A stretch of 64,000 bases of DNA from Sphingomonas adhaesiva. Lineage in GTDB: Bacteria > Pseudomonadota > Alphaproteobacteria > Sphingomonadales > Sphingomonadaceae. The notes beneath the pieces are model-generated. The model worked only from the letters and a program-made list of their open reading frames with translations. It had not been told where the DNA came from and made no database searches. Every line of letters starts with the position of its first letter. Within the stretch, counting starts at the first letter, position 1. The DNA lies in NCBI RefSeq assembly GCF_036946125.1, contig NZ_JAQIJT010000002.1, forward strand, positions 713,001 to 777,000, in the 5' to 3' direction. The position numbers and the translations under genes were made by a program. Below, piece by piece: positions 8,547 through 16,741 of the stretch.

Positions 8547-10258
8547 TTGGCGGCCGCTTCCTTCAGCTGCGGATGGCGGCTGTAGAGGAACTTCTGCTGC
8601 GCGATCGAGATGCAGTTGGTGGTGATCCAGTAGATCTGCAGGCCGACCGCGAACGGCGCCATCACGAACATCAGCACCCACGGCAGGATCGCGAACACCT
8701 GCTTCTGCGTGTCGTCCATCGGGGCCGGATTGAGCCGGAACTGGAAGAACATCGAAATGCCCAGCAGCACGGGGAACACGCCGATCGCCAGGATGTGCGG
8801 CACGGTGAAGGGCAGATAGCCGAACAGGTTCAGGATCGTCGCGGGATCGGGCGCGGACAGGTCCTTGATCCACAGCGCGAACGGCTGATGGCGCATTTCG
8901 ATCGTCAGCATCAGCGCCTTGTAGAGCGCGTAGAAGATCGGGATCTGGATCAGCGTCGGCAGGCAGCCCGCCAGCGGGTTGACCTTCTCCGCCTTGTACA
9001 GCGCCATGATCTCCTGCTGCTGGCGCTGCTTGTCGTCCTTGTAGCGCTCCTGAATCGCCTTCATCTTGGGCTGGAGTGCGCGCATCGCGGCCATGCTGGC
9101 GAACTGGCGCTGCGCGACGGGGAAGACGAGCAGGCGGATCGTCAGCGTCAGGATGATGATCGCGACGCCGAAATTGCCGATCAGGCGGAACAGCCAGTCG
9201 AGATAGTAGAAGATCGGCTTTTCGACGAGGCGGAACCAGCCCCAGTCGATCGCATAGTCCAGCTTCACCACCGCGCCGGTATCGGTATAGCGGTCGAGCA
9301 GCTTCACTTCCTTGGCGCCCGCGAACAGCTTGGCGGTCTGCGTCAGCTGGCGGCCGGGGGGCAGCAATTGCGCGGCGCTGGTGAAATCGGCCTGATAGGC
9401 CCTGTTCGTACCGGCGCCGGCGCCGGCGCGGAACTGGCCGTCGAACGCGCGGGTCTGGTCGGGGACCAGCGCGGCGAGCCAGTATTTGTCGGTGAAGCCC
9501 AGCCAGCCGCCGGTCGTGGTGAAGCCCTGCGGCCCCTCGTCCAGGTCCTTGAAATTCGGGCTGTAATGCGCCGCGCCGTTGTTGACCGACATCGGGCCGG
9601 TGTGGATCGTCCAGCTGTCGGGGTCCTTCGACACGCCGATACGGTTGACGAGGCCATAGGCCGACACCGGCACCGCGCCGCGACCGGCATTGGCGACGGT
9701 CTGCTGCACGGTGAACAGATAGTCGTTGTCGATCGCGATCCGGATCGCGAAACGCTGCCCCTGCGCATTGGCGGCGGTGAGCGTTACCGGCTGCGTCGGG
9801 GTCAGGACCGGCGCGGAGGCGGTCCAGACGGCGTCGGCGGCGGGGGGCTGGAGCCCCTGATCGCGCCAGCCGAACGCGGCGAAATACGCATCGGGCGCAC
9901 CCGCGGGAGAGAACAGGCGGATCGGCGGCGAGTCCTTCGCCACTGTCTCCTTGTAGCGGGTGAGGACCAGGTCATCGATCCGCGCGCCCTTCAGGTTGAT
10001 CGAGCCCTTCAGCGCGGGCGTCTCGATGCGGACGCGCGGGGAGGAGGCGAGCACGGTGGCGCGGTCGCGCAGCGCGGCGGGCGAATCGGCGGTGGGGTCC
10101 GCGGCGGGATTGGGCAGCGGGCGCGACTTGCCGTCCACCACCTTCGTCGCGGGCGGATTGGCGGTCGGGAAGAAGCGGTTCTGGATCAGCGGCCATCCGA
10201 ACAGGATCAGCGCCGCGATGACCGCGAACAGCACGAAGTTCTTGCTTTCGTCCTTCAC
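8543..10258 (-). CDS. yidC: Membrane protein insertase YidC
   Basis: YidC inserts and folds inner-membrane proteins, alone or with SecYEG. The GTG at 10258 (VKDESKNFVLFAVIAALIL) is the best start, since the first membrane helix follows at once; the upstream open frame is spurious. A large periplasmic beta domain covers about residues 60-340. The conserved five-helix insertase core follows, including the segments IIILTLTIRLLVFPVAQRQF and PLAGCLPTLIQIPIFYALYK, and the hydrophilic-groove arginine of TIRLL. The length (571 residues) is that of Gram-negative YidC. It lies 19 bp downstream of yidD and is translationally coupled to engB. Confidence 0.96.
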   Translation of the reverse strand: MKDESKNFVLFAVIAALILFGWPLIQNRFFPTANPPATKVVDGKSRPLPNPAADPTADSPAALRDRATVLASSPRVRIETPALKGSINLKGARIDDLVLTRYKETVAKDSPPIRLFSPAGAPDAYFAAFGWRDQGLQPPAADAVWTASAPVLTPTQPVTLTAANAQGQRFAIRIAIDNDYLFTVQQTVANAGRGAVPVSAYGLVNRIGVSKDPDSWTIHTGPMSVNNGAAHYSPNFKDLDEGPQGFTTTGGWLGFTDKYWLAALVPDQTRAFDGQFRAGAGAGTNRAYQADFTSAAQLLPPGRQLTQTAKLFAGAKEVKLLDRYTDTGAVVKLDYAIDWGWFRLVEKPIFYYLDWLFRLIGNFGVAIIILTLTIRLLVFPVAQRQFASMAAMRALQPKMKAIQERYKDDKQRQQQEIMALYKAEKVNPLAGCLPTLIQIPIFYALYKALMLTIEMRHQPFALWIKDLSAPDPATILNLFGYLPFTVPHILAIGVFPVLLGISMFFQFRLNPAPMDDTQKQVFAILPWVLMFVMAPFAVGLQIYWITTNCISIAQQKFLYSRHPQLKEAAAK

Positions 10259-10277
10259 TTGGACCCCAATTCCGTCT

Positions 10278-10490
10278 TCATGGCACCGGATCGTGGCCGT
10301 GCCCGCCCCATGGATGGCAGCGCGCGATACGCCGCAGCGCCAGCCAGCCACCCTTGGCCGCGCCATAGCGGCGAAGCGCCTCGATTGCATAGGCGGAACA
10401 TGACGGCTGGTAGCGGCATGACGGCGGCAGCACCAGCGACGGCCCCAGCTGCCACGCGCGCGCCACCAGGATCAGGGCGCGCGCGATCAT
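10278..10490 (-). CDS. yidD: Membrane protein insertion efficiency factor YidD
   Basis: This is a 70-residue protein with the YidD hallmarks: an N-terminal amphipathic helix (MIARALILVARAWQLGPS), the Cys-containing signature CRYQPSCSAYAIEALRRYGA and the ending RCHPWGGHGHDPVP. YidD assists YidC-dependent insertion at the inner membrane. Its ATG overlaps the rnpA stop by 4 bp (ATGA), and yidC follows, the standard arrangement. Confidence 0.95.
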   Translation of the reverse strand: MIARALILVARAWQLGPSLVLPPSCRYQPSCSAYAIEALRRYGAAKGGWLALRRIARCHPWGGHGHDPVP

Positions 10491-10843
10491 GCGCGGCGTC
10501 GCGGCCGGCGCGGCGCATCGGCGGGCGCCGTGCGTGCCTTCGCCAGCGCCTTCGCCAGGTCGGCGGTGAGCAGCGACCAGTCGCGATCCGTCGCGGGCAG
10601 CCGCCCGATCAGCACATGGTCCGCGCCGCGCCAGCCGTGCACGGGCAGGACCTCGCGCGCCAGCGCGCGAAAGCGGCGTTTGATGCGGTTGCGCACCACC
10701 GCATTGCCGACCTTCTTGGTCACGGTGATCCCGATGCGCATCGCGTCGTCCGCATCGTCGCGCGGACGCACCAGAAGCACGAAGCCGGGCATCGGAGCCC
10801 GACGCCCGGCATTCGCCGCCAGATAATCCGATCGCTTCGTCAT
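10487..10843 (-). CDS. rnpA: Ribonuclease P protein component
   Basis: RnpA is the protein subunit of RNase P, which trims tRNA 5' leaders together with the rnpB RNA (not in this window). The family RNR motif region reads VGNAVVRNRIKRRFRALARE, preceded by MRIGITVTKKV. The 118-residue length from the ATG at 10843 is typical; a GTG four codons upstream is an alternative start. The C-terminal ~20 residues are Ala/Pro/Arg-rich. It lies 26 bp downstream of rpmH and overlaps yidD. Confidence 0.94.
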   Translation of the reverse strand: MTKRSDYLAANAGRRAPMPGFVLLVRPRDDADDAMRIGITVTKKVGNAVVRNRIKRRFRALAREVLPVHGWRGADHVLIGRLPATDRDWSLLTADLAKALAKARTAPADAPRRPRRRA

Positions 10844-10869
10844 CCGGCCGATCACGGCCGGAGCAGCGA

Positions 10870-11004
10870 TTACGCCGACAGCTTCTTGCGGCCGCGCGCG
10901 CGACGCGCCCGGATCACCGCACGGCCGCCGACCGTCGCCATCCGCGAGCGGAAGCCGTGACGGCGGGCGCGCACCAGATTGCTCGGCTGAAAGGTCCGCT
11001 TCAT
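10870..11004 (-). CDS. rpmH: 50S ribosomal protein L34
   Basis: This is a 44-residue basic protein beginning MKRTFQPSNLVRARRHGF and ending RRARGRKKLSA, the unmistakable L34 sequence. It is part of the large ribosomal subunit and the first gene of the rpmH-rnpA-yidD-yidC-engB operon. An out-of-frame ATG lies 8 bases upstream, but the in-frame ATG at 11004 gives exactly the family N-terminus. Confidence 0.97.
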   Translation of the reverse strand: MKRTFQPSNLVRARRHGFRSRMATVGGRAVIRARRARGRKKLSA

Positions 11005-11066
11005 CGTTCATGTCCCGATATTCAAAATGCCGAAGGGCCGCCACGCGGGCAGCCCGAAGAAGGGGC

Positions 11067-11095
11067 CGCTTAGGCAAGAAGGGGCCAGGAGTCAA
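11067..11095 (-). promoter_or_regulatory. Candidate sigma70-type promoter of the rpmH operon
   Basis: On the minus strand a TTGACT (-35, 11090-11095) is followed after 17 bases by TAAGCG (-10, 11067-11072), about 63 bp before the rpmH ATG. The -35 matches consensus at five of six positions; the -10 is weaker. It overlaps the stop codon of the upstream small membrane-protein gene. Confidence 0.5.
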
Positions 11096-11376
11096 CGCGC
11101 AACGCCCTTCGCACGGGCGCGACGGCGCAGGGTGCTGCGGCGACGCATCGCGACGTCGACGAGATGCCCGACGCGCGGCCAGCGACGTTTCCACCGCGCG
11201 AAGCGGACGCGCGCCCGGCGCGAGTTGCGCAGTACCAGCACCAGCCCGGCGGCGAAGACCAGCGTACCCGCCGGTCCCGGAAGCGGGGCGACAACCGGGG
11301 CGGCGAGCATCAGCAGCACGCCCGCGCACAGCTGCGCCATTCGCATCAGGGGGTGTCGGCGCGGCATGTCATCCAT
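11092..11376 (-). CDS. Small PGPGW-type transmembrane protein
   Basis: This 94-residue protein starts at ATG 11376; an ATG three codons later (11367) is possible. It has two hydrophobic segments separated by a PLPGPAGT turn (about residues 15-30 and 38-48), followed by a strongly basic tail (RRARVRFARWKRRWPRV and RRRSTLRRRARAK). This is the layout of the PGPGW putative transmembrane family. Its role is unknown. It lies directly upstream of rpmH and its 3' end contains the rpmH promoter candidate. Confidence 0.6.
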   Translation of the reverse strand: MDDMPRRHPLMRMAQLCAGVLLMLAAPVVAPLPGPAGTLVFAAGLVLVLRNSRRARVRFARWKRRWPRVGHLVDVAMRRRSTLRRRARAKGVAR

Positions 11377-11460
11377 GTGAGCGCGGTGTGTTGCAGGTGC
11401 AAGACACGCGGTGCGGGGTTTGAAGAAGCCGCTATGGAGGATCGCGGGGACGGGGGGAAT

Positions 11461-12969
11461 ATGGTCGCGATCGTATCGACGGTAGCCTATCTGGGGCTGG
11501 AGGCACGCGCTGTGGAGGTGCAGGTGCAGCTGATCCCCGGCCTCCCTGCGTTCAATCTGGTCGGGCTGGCGGACAAGGCGGTGGCGGAAAGCCGCGAGCG
11601 CGTGCGCGGTGCGATCGCCGACATGGGGCTGGCGCTGCCGCCCAAGCGCATCGCGGTGAACCTGTCGCCCGCCGATCTGCCCAAGGAGGGGTCGCATTTC
11701 GACTTGGCCATCGCGCTGGGGCTGCTGGCGGCGATGGGAATCGTCGATGCCGAGGCGCTGGCGGACTATGTCGTCGTCGGCGAGCTGGGGCTGGACGGGC
11801 GGCTGGCGCCGTCGCCGGGCGTCTTGCTCGCGGCGCTGCATGCGGCGGAGACGGGGCGCGGGCTGATCTGCCCGGCGGCGCAGGGGGCGGAGGCGGCGTG
11901 GAGCGGATCGATCGAGGTGGTTGCCGCGCCCGATCTGCTGGGGTTGCTCAACCACCTGAAAGGGCAGGGGCTGCTCGCAGCACCTCAGCCCGGCGACGTG
12001 GTGGAGGGGCGCACCGGCCCCGACCTGCGCCAGGTGAAGGGGCAGGAGGTCGCCAAGCGCGCGCTGGAGATCGCGGCGGCGGGATCGCACAATCTGCTGT
12101 TCGTGGGGCCGCCGGGGGCGGGAAAGTCGCTGATGGCGGCGTGCCTGCCGGGCATCCTGCCCCCGCTCGACCCCGCCGAGGCGCTGGAAGTGTCGATGGT
12201 GCAATCGGTTGCGGGCGCGCTGCCGGGCGGGACGTTGACGCGGACTCGGCCGTTCAGGGCGCCGCATCACTCGGCGAGCATGGCGGCGCTGACCGGCGGG
12301 GGGCCGAAGGTGAAGCCGGGCGAGGTGTCGCTGGCGCATCTGGGCGTGCTGTTCCTCGACGAATTGCCCGAGTTCCAGCGCGCGGTACTCGATTCGCTGC
12401 GTCAGCCGCTGGAGTCTGGGACGGTCAGCGTGGCGCGCGCGAATGCGCACGTGACCTATCCGGCGCGGGTCCAGCTGGTCGCGGCGATGAACCCGTGCCG
12501 GTGCGGGCATCTGGGCGACGCCTCGCTGGCGTGCGCGCGGGCGCCGAAGTGCGCGGCGGATTATCAGGCGAAGGTGTCGGGGCCGCTGCTCGACCGCATC
12601 GACCTGCACGTCGAGGTGGCGGCGGTGAGCGCGGTCGACCTGACGCTGCCCGCGCCGGCGGAAGGATCGGCGGAGGTCGCGGCGCGGGTCGCGGCGGCCC
12701 GCGAGGTGCAGGCGGCGCGGCTAACGGGGACGGCGCTGCGGGTGAACGCTGAGCTCGACGGCGAGACGCTGGAGCGGTTCGCGCAGCCGGACGAGGCGGG
12801 GCGGGCGCTGCTGGCGCAGGCGGCGGTGGCGATGAAGCTGTCGGCGCGGGGGTACACGCGGATCCTGCGCGTGGCGCGGACGATCGCCGATCTGGCGGGG
12901 GCGGAGCAGGTGACGCGTATCCATGTTGCGGAGGCGCTGAGTTATCGGCGGCGTCCTCCGACGAATTGA
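11461..12969 (+). CDS. comM: ComM/YifB family Mg-chelatase-like AAA+ ATPase
   Basis: This is a 502-residue protein of the YifB/ComM family, hexameric helicases that drive branch migration when incoming single-stranded DNA recombines during natural transformation. It starts at ATG 11461. The N-terminal lon-protease-like domain (about 1-165) contains the family stretch NLSPADLPKEGSHFDLAIAL. The AAA+ core has Walker A GPPGAGKS near residue 219 and Walker B VLFLDELPEF. A cysteine cluster MNPCRCGHLGD...C...C precedes LLDRIDLHVEV. All motifs look intact. No competence genes are adjacent. Confidence 0.92.
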   Translation: MVAIVSTVAYLGLEARAVEVQVQLIPGLPAFNLVGLADKAVAESRERVRGAIADMGLALPPKRIAVNLSPADLPKEGSHFDLAIALGLLAAMGIVDAEALADYVVVGELGLDGRLAPSPGVLLAALHAAETGRGLICPAAQGAEAAWSGSIEVVAAPDLLGLLNHLKGQGLLAAPQPGDVVEGRTGPDLRQVKGQEVAKRALEIAAAGSHNLLFVGPPGAGKSLMAACLPGILPPLDPAEALEVSMVQSVAGALPGGTLTRTRPFRAPHHSASMAALTGGGPKVKPGEVSLAHLGVLFLDELPEFQRAVLDSLRQPLESGTVSVARANAHVTYPARVQLVAAMNPCRCGHLGDASLACARAPKCAADYQAKVSGPLLDRIDLHVEVAAVSAVDLTLPAPAEGSAEVAARVAAAREVQAARLTGTALRVNAELDGETLERFAQPDEAGRALLAQAAVAMKLSARGYTRILRVARTIADLAGAEQVTRIHVAEALSYRRRPPTN

Positions 12970-13030
12970 CGGCCGGTCACGCCCACTAACGGACGTTGAC
13001 GGGTCGACCAAACGTCTACAGCTTGGTGTA

Positions 13031-13307
13031 ATGAAGCGGCGCACTTTGCTCAGCGTTCTTGCCGCTCTGTTGGTAGGTATGGCAGCAGGTTGGGCCGCTC
13101 GCGACTTCGTTGCACAGGATCGCTGTCTCGATTCGAGGCGGGGCATGGAGCGGTGACCTGAGCGCTTGCGCGCTGCCAGTCGAGAATCTCCGCCAGCCAC
13201 CAGTATCCGCCGTTATGCGGCGCCTGCCCCGGAAGATTGTGAAACTAACGGGGGCCGAAGTGGTCGGGCGCATTCCACGTGCGGGGGCGCTGAGCGATCG
13301 GCGGTAG
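13031..13307 (+). pseudogene. Frameshifted small membrane-anchored protein
   Basis: An ATG at 13031 opens a 41-codon frame with a convincing signal anchor (MKRRTLLSVLAALLVGMAAG) followed by WAARDFVAQDRCLDS, then an early stop at 13154-13156. In the +1 frame the sequence continues as RGGAWSGDLSACALP and stays open to 13307. Dropping one T near 13131 would join the two into CLDRGGAW...C. That pattern resembles small sphingomonad anchored proteins with a Cys...Gly-Gly-x-Trp...Cys core. Base composition is less GC-biased than the flanking genes. It could be a real frameshift, a sequencing error, or a 41-residue protein as it stands. Confidence 0.45.
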
Positions 13308-13324
13308 GGGGCGCAGAATTGATT

Positions 13325-13592
13325 TTCGCGCGAGGACGCGAAGACGCGAAGAAGAAGGGGTTCGCGCGGAGGCGCGGAAACGCGGAGGGGTTGTGGGTGT
13401 CGGCGCGTAGCGCCCTTTCACTCCCGTGAGTTCCGCGTGCTCTGATCGAGATATAATGGTTCGCGCGGAGGACGCAGAGATGGTGATGAGCCGCCGGGGG
13501 CGGCTCGGGACGTCGCCGCGGGCGCGACACCTCCGCGTCTCCGCGCCTCCGCGCGAACCCCTTCTTCTTTGCGTCTTCGCGGCTTCGCGTGA
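13325..13592. repeat. Inverted repeat with ~63 bp arms (CGCGAAGACGCGAAG type)
   Basis: The left arm 13325-13388 and the right arm 13530-13592 are near-perfect reverse complements over about 63 bp, each built from short CGCGAAG / CGCGGAGG units. About 140 bp of intervening sequence holds a third partial unit (TTCGCGCGGAGGACGCAGAG near 13454). No open frame with coding character fills it. The right arm ends just before the stop codon of the symporter gene. Together with the broken small gene it accounts for the 625 bp gap between comM and the symporter gene. Confidence 0.8.
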
Positions 13593-13594
13593 AC

Positions 13595-14917
13595 CTATAG
13601 CTTGCGGAAGCTGTCGACGTCGCGTGCCGGGCCGTCGCCGGAGGGTGCCGCCGGTCCCTCCACGACCACGGGCTCCTTCGGGTCCAGACCGCCTTCCCAT
13701 TTTGCGATCACCGCGCTTGCCACCGCATTGCCGATCACGTTGGTCGCGGTACGGCCCATGTCGAGGAAGTGGTCGATCGCCAGCACCAGCAGCAGCCCCG
13801 CCTCCGGCAGGTTGAACATCGGCAGCGTCGCCGCGATCACCACCAGGCTGGCGCGCGGGACGCCCGCGATCCCCTTCGACGTGACCATCAGCACCAGCAG
13901 CATCGTAATCATCTGGCCCAGCGACATATCGATGCCGTACGCCTGGGCGATGAAGAGCGAGGCGAAGGTCATGTAGATCATCGACCCGTCGAGGTTGAAC
14001 GAATAGCCCAGCGGCAGCACGAAGCTGGCGATGCGCGGCGGCACGCCGAAGCGGTCGAGCGCCTCCAACATCCGCGGATAGGCGGCTTCGGACGAGGCGG
14101 TGGAGAAGGCGACCAGCAGCGGCTCGCGCACGTAGCGGACCAAGTCGCGGATGCGCGGGCCGATGAAGAGGAAGCCGACGCCCAGCAGCACCATCCACAG
14201 CACCAGCAGCGTCAGGTAGAAGCTGCCCATGAAATAGGCGAGCTGCCCGATCACCGCGGGGCCGCGCTCGGTCAGCGTGCCCGCGACCGCGGCGAAGACC
14301 GCGACCGGCGCGACGCGCATGACGTAATCGGTGACCTGAAGCATGACGTGGACGAGCGCGTCGATCGCCTTCACCAGCGGCGCGGCCTTTTCGCCCACGG
14401 CGGTGATCGCGACGCCGACGAAGACCGACATCACGACGATCTGGAGGATCTCGTTCTTCGCCATCGCATCCACCATCGAGGCGGGGACGATGTGGGTGAA
14501 GAAGTCCTTGAGGTTGAACGCCGCCGTCTCCAGTCCGCTCGACGTCGTCGCGGCGGGCAGCTCCAGCCCGACGCCGACGCCCGGCTGGAGCAGGTTGACC
14601 ATCACCAGACCGAGGCTGAGCGACAGCAGGCTGGCGGAGATGAACCAGGCAAGGCTGCGCGCACCGATCCGGCCGAGCGCGGCGGTATCGCCCATCTGCG
14701 CGATCCCCGACACCAATGTGGCGAAGACGAGCGGGGCGATAATCATCTTGATGAGGCGAAGGAACAACGTGGTCAGGATCGAGAAATAACCCGCGATCTG
14801 CGTCGTCAGCGCCTTGGCCGCGGGCGTGCCGTCGTCCAGCCAGCCGTTCAGGATCAGCCCGGTGACGAGCCCCAGCGCCAGTCCGGCCAGGATGTAATAG
14901 GTCAGCCGCTTGGCCAT
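13595..14917 (-). CDS. Dicarboxylate/amino acid:cation symporter (DAACS family)
   Basis: This is a 440-residue inner-membrane transporter related to DctA and GltP, importing C4-dicarboxylates or acidic amino acids with sodium or protons. The serine-rich re-entrant loop reads AFSTASSEAAYP, and the substrate/cation segment in the seventh helix is GYSFNLDGSMIY. The second re-entrant loop MVTSKGIAGVPRAS and GRTATNVIGNAV in the last helix are all present. The substrate cannot be fixed from sequence. The C-terminal ~30 residues form a hydrophilic tail. No two-component regulator of the Dct type lies nearby. Confidence 0.9.
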   Translation of the reverse strand: MAKRLTYYILAGLALGLVTGLILNGWLDDGTPAAKALTTQIAGYFSILTTLFLRLIKMIIAPLVFATLVSGIAQMGDTAALGRIGARSLAWFISASLLSLSLGLVMVNLLQPGVGVGLELPAATTSSGLETAAFNLKDFFTHIVPASMVDAMAKNEILQIVVMSVFVGVAITAVGEKAAPLVKAIDALVHVMLQVTDYVMRVAPVAVFAAVAGTLTERGPAVIGQLAYFMGSFYLTLLVLWMVLLGVGFLFIGPRIRDLVRYVREPLLVAFSTASSEAAYPRMLEALDRFGVPPRIASFVLPLGYSFNLDGSMIYMTFASLFIAQAYGIDMSLGQMITMLLVLMVTSKGIAGVPRASLVVIAATLPMFNLPEAGLLLVLAIDHFLDMGRTATNVIGNAVASAVIAKWEGGLDPKEPVVVEGPAAPSGDGPARDVDSFRKL

Positions 14918-15012
14918 TCATGTTCCCCGCGAAGTCGAGCGTGAGGGAAAGGGGATCGCGCGCGCCGGGTCAAGCGCTCGTATGGTTCAGGACGCGGGTG
15001 AAGGGCGCGCCC

Positions 15013-15915
15013 TCACGCCGCCGCCTTCAGCACGTCGCCCAGCAGCTGGAAATCGCGCTCGCGTGGGGAGGCGCGGCGCCACACCAGCGCCAGCGTGCGC
15101 GTGGGGTGATCGGCGTCGAGCGGGCGTGCCGAGACGTTGGTGTGATCGAGGATGCCGGCGTCGAGCGCGATCTTGGGCAGCATCGTCACGCCCAGGCCGT
15201 TGTCGACCATCTGCACCATCGTATGGAGCGAGGTGCCCAGCATGGTCGCCTCCGCGCGAAGTTCGGCGCGGTTGCAGGCGGCGAGGGCATGGTCCTTGAG
15301 GCAGTGGCCGTCCTCCAGCAGCAGCAGACGGGTCTCGTCGATCTCCGCCGGGCTGACGGGGGCGAGCGTCGCGGGCATCTCTCCGTGAGGGAAGGCGAGG
15401 AACAGATGATCCTCGAACAGCTTCATCGCGGTCACCTCGCCACAGGCATAGGGGAGCGCCAGCAGCACGCAGTCGGTGCGGCCGTTGTGCAGCGCTTCGC
15501 AGGCCGCGCCGCTGGGTTCCTCGCGCAGGAACAGCTTGAGGTCGGGATAGTCCTTGCGCAGCCGCGGCAGGATGCGCGGCAACAGGAAGGGGGCGATGGT
15601 GGGGATGACGCTCATCCGCATCTCCCCCGACAGCGGGCGTCCCGCGGCGCGCGCCATGTCGCCCAGCTCCTCCGCCTCGCGCAAGACGACCCGCGCCTTG
15701 CCCGCGATCCGCTCACCCAGGGGGGTGAAGCGGACGACGCGGCGGGTGCGCTCGACGAGCGTGACGCCGATCAGCGTTTCCAGCTCGCGCAGGCCGGCGG
15801 ACAGCGTCGACTGCGTGACGAAGCACGCCTCCGCCGCGCGGCCGAAATGGCCGTGCTCCCTGAGCGCGACGAGATATTGCAGCTGCTTCAAGGTCGGAAG
15901 ATAGGTCGCCGCCAT
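15013..15915 (-). CDS. oxyR: Hydrogen peroxide-sensing regulator OxyR
   Basis: This is a 300-residue LysR-type regulator: an N-terminal winged helix-turn-helix (about 8-66, QLQYLVALREHGHFGRAAEA) and a substrate-binding-like domain. The redox pair is visible as EDGHCLKDHALAAC, C205 and C214, nine residues apart as in the C199/C208 pair of E. coli OxyR. Oxidation by peroxide forms a disulfide that switches the protein to an activator. It is transcribed divergently from ahpC-ahpD, its expected target, with a 142 bp shared regulatory region. Confidence 0.93.
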   Translation of the reverse strand: MAATYLPTLKQLQYLVALREHGHFGRAAEACFVTQSTLSAGLRELETLIGVTLVERTRRVVRFTPLGERIAGKARVVLREAEELGDMARAAGRPLSGEMRMSVIPTIAPFLLPRILPRLRKDYPDLKLFLREEPSGAACEALHNGRTDCVLLALPYACGEVTAMKLFEDHLFLAFPHGEMPATLAPVSPAEIDETRLLLLEDGHCLKDHALAACNRAELRAEATMLGTSLHTMVQMVDNGLGVTMLPKIALDAGILDHTNVSARPLDADHPTRTLALVWRRASPRERDFQLLGDVLKAAA

Positions 15916-15945
15916 TCATCGCTCCGCTCGATCAACGGATGCGTC

Positions 15946-15981
15946 ATAGTCGATTGGATCGATCGGGCGAACCCCCTATAT
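15946..15981 (+). promoter_or_regulatory. Candidate ahpC promoter with partial OxyR half-sites
   Basis: TTGGAT (15954-15959), a 16 bp spacer and CTATAT (15976-15981) form a plausible sigma70-like promoter 76 bp before ahpC. An ATAG at 15946 and a CTAT at 15976 resemble OxyR half-sites, but the spacing is 3 bp off the ATAG-N7-CTAT-N7-ATAG-N7-CTAT consensus, so OxyR binding here is inferred mainly from context. Confidence 0.4.
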
Positions 15982-16057
15982 CGCCTACGCAACGAGAGTC
16001 GCCCGAGCGACCGGACGCGAGAGGATGGCTGAGCCCCGAGTTTTGAGGAGCCATCAC

Positions 16058-16603
16058 ATGCTGACCATCGGCGACACCTTCCCCGCCATCACCGTTCCCG
16101 TTCAGCAGGGCACCGACGCGCTGCCCGCCGGCGAGACGCTGGACCTGACCACCGCCTATCCGGGCAAGTGGAAGGTGCTGTTCTATTGGCCGAAGGACTT
16201 CACCTTCGTCTGCCCGACGGAGATCGTCGGCTACAGCCAGATCAAGGGCGATTTCGAGGATCGCGACGCGGTGCTGATCGGCGCCTCGACCGACACCGCG
16301 CACGTCCATCTGGCGTGGCGCAAGTCGGACGCGGACCTGGCGGCGGCGGACTTCCCGTGGCTGGCGGACAACGGCCGCAAGCTGGCCGACGCGCTGGGCA
16401 TCGTCGACAAGGACGAGCATGTCGCGTTCCGCGCGACCTTCATCGTCGACCCGGACAACATCATCCAGGCGGTGCAGGTCAACGGCCTGAACGTCGGTCG
16501 CAACCCGGCGGAGACGCTGCGCGTGCTGGACGCGCTGCAGACCGACGAGCTGTGCCCGTGCAACTGGAACAAGGGCGACGACGTCCTCCAGGTCGCGGCC
16601 TGA
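16058..16603 (+). CDS. ahpC: Alkyl hydroperoxide reductase C (typical 2-Cys peroxiredoxin)
   Basis: This is a 181-residue cytosolic peroxiredoxin reducing H2O2, organic peroxides and peroxynitrite. The peroxidatic cysteine is C52 in DFTFVCPTE; the resolving cysteine is C166 in ELCPCNW, with an extra Cys two residues later. The ATG at 16058 follows a TTTGAGGAG ribosome site and gives the normal N-terminus; the 11 extra residues of the longer frame are not expected. It is divergent from oxyR and followed 138 bp later by ahpD. No ahpF is present, so AhpD is the likely electron donor. Confidence 0.95.
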   Translation: MLTIGDTFPAITVPVQQGTDALPAGETLDLTTAYPGKWKVLFYWPKDFTFVCPTEIVGYSQIKGDFEDRDAVLIGASTDTAHVHLAWRKSDADLAAADFPWLADNGRKLADALGIVDKDEHVAFRATFIVDPDNIIQAVQVNGLNVGRNPAETLRVLDALQTDELCPCNWNKGDDVLQVAA

Positions 16604-16647
16604 TCCTGACGGGGCGGGGGCTTCGCCTCCCGCTCCGACCCTTCCCC

Positions 16648-16723
16648 GTCATTGCGAGCGTAGCGAAGCAATCCAGGGCGCCACGCGCTGGGCTCTGGAT
16701 TGCTTCGCTGCGCTCGCAATGAC
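16648..16723. repeat. REP-like palindrome (GTCATTGCGAGCG type)
   Basis: Two 29 bp arms, 16648-16676 and 16695-16723, are near-perfect reverse complements around an 18 bp centre, lying between ahpC and ahpD. The motif beginning GTCATTGCGAGCG and containing GAAGCAATCCAG is a common dispersed palindrome in alphaproteobacteria. In RNA it would form a strong hairpin that could lower ahpD expression relative to ahpC. Confidence 0.85.
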
Positions 16724-16741
16724 GTCTTTGAAAGACACACG

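Noticed and set aside
8573..10960. 795-codon open frame on the plus strand
   Set aside because: It is antisense to yidC, yidD and rnpA, all of which are unmistakable.
15916..16057. Perfect four-part OxyR site
   Set aside because: ATAG and CTAT words are present but the spacing is off by 3 bp and the middle half-sites do not match, so it is listed only as a weak regulatory region.
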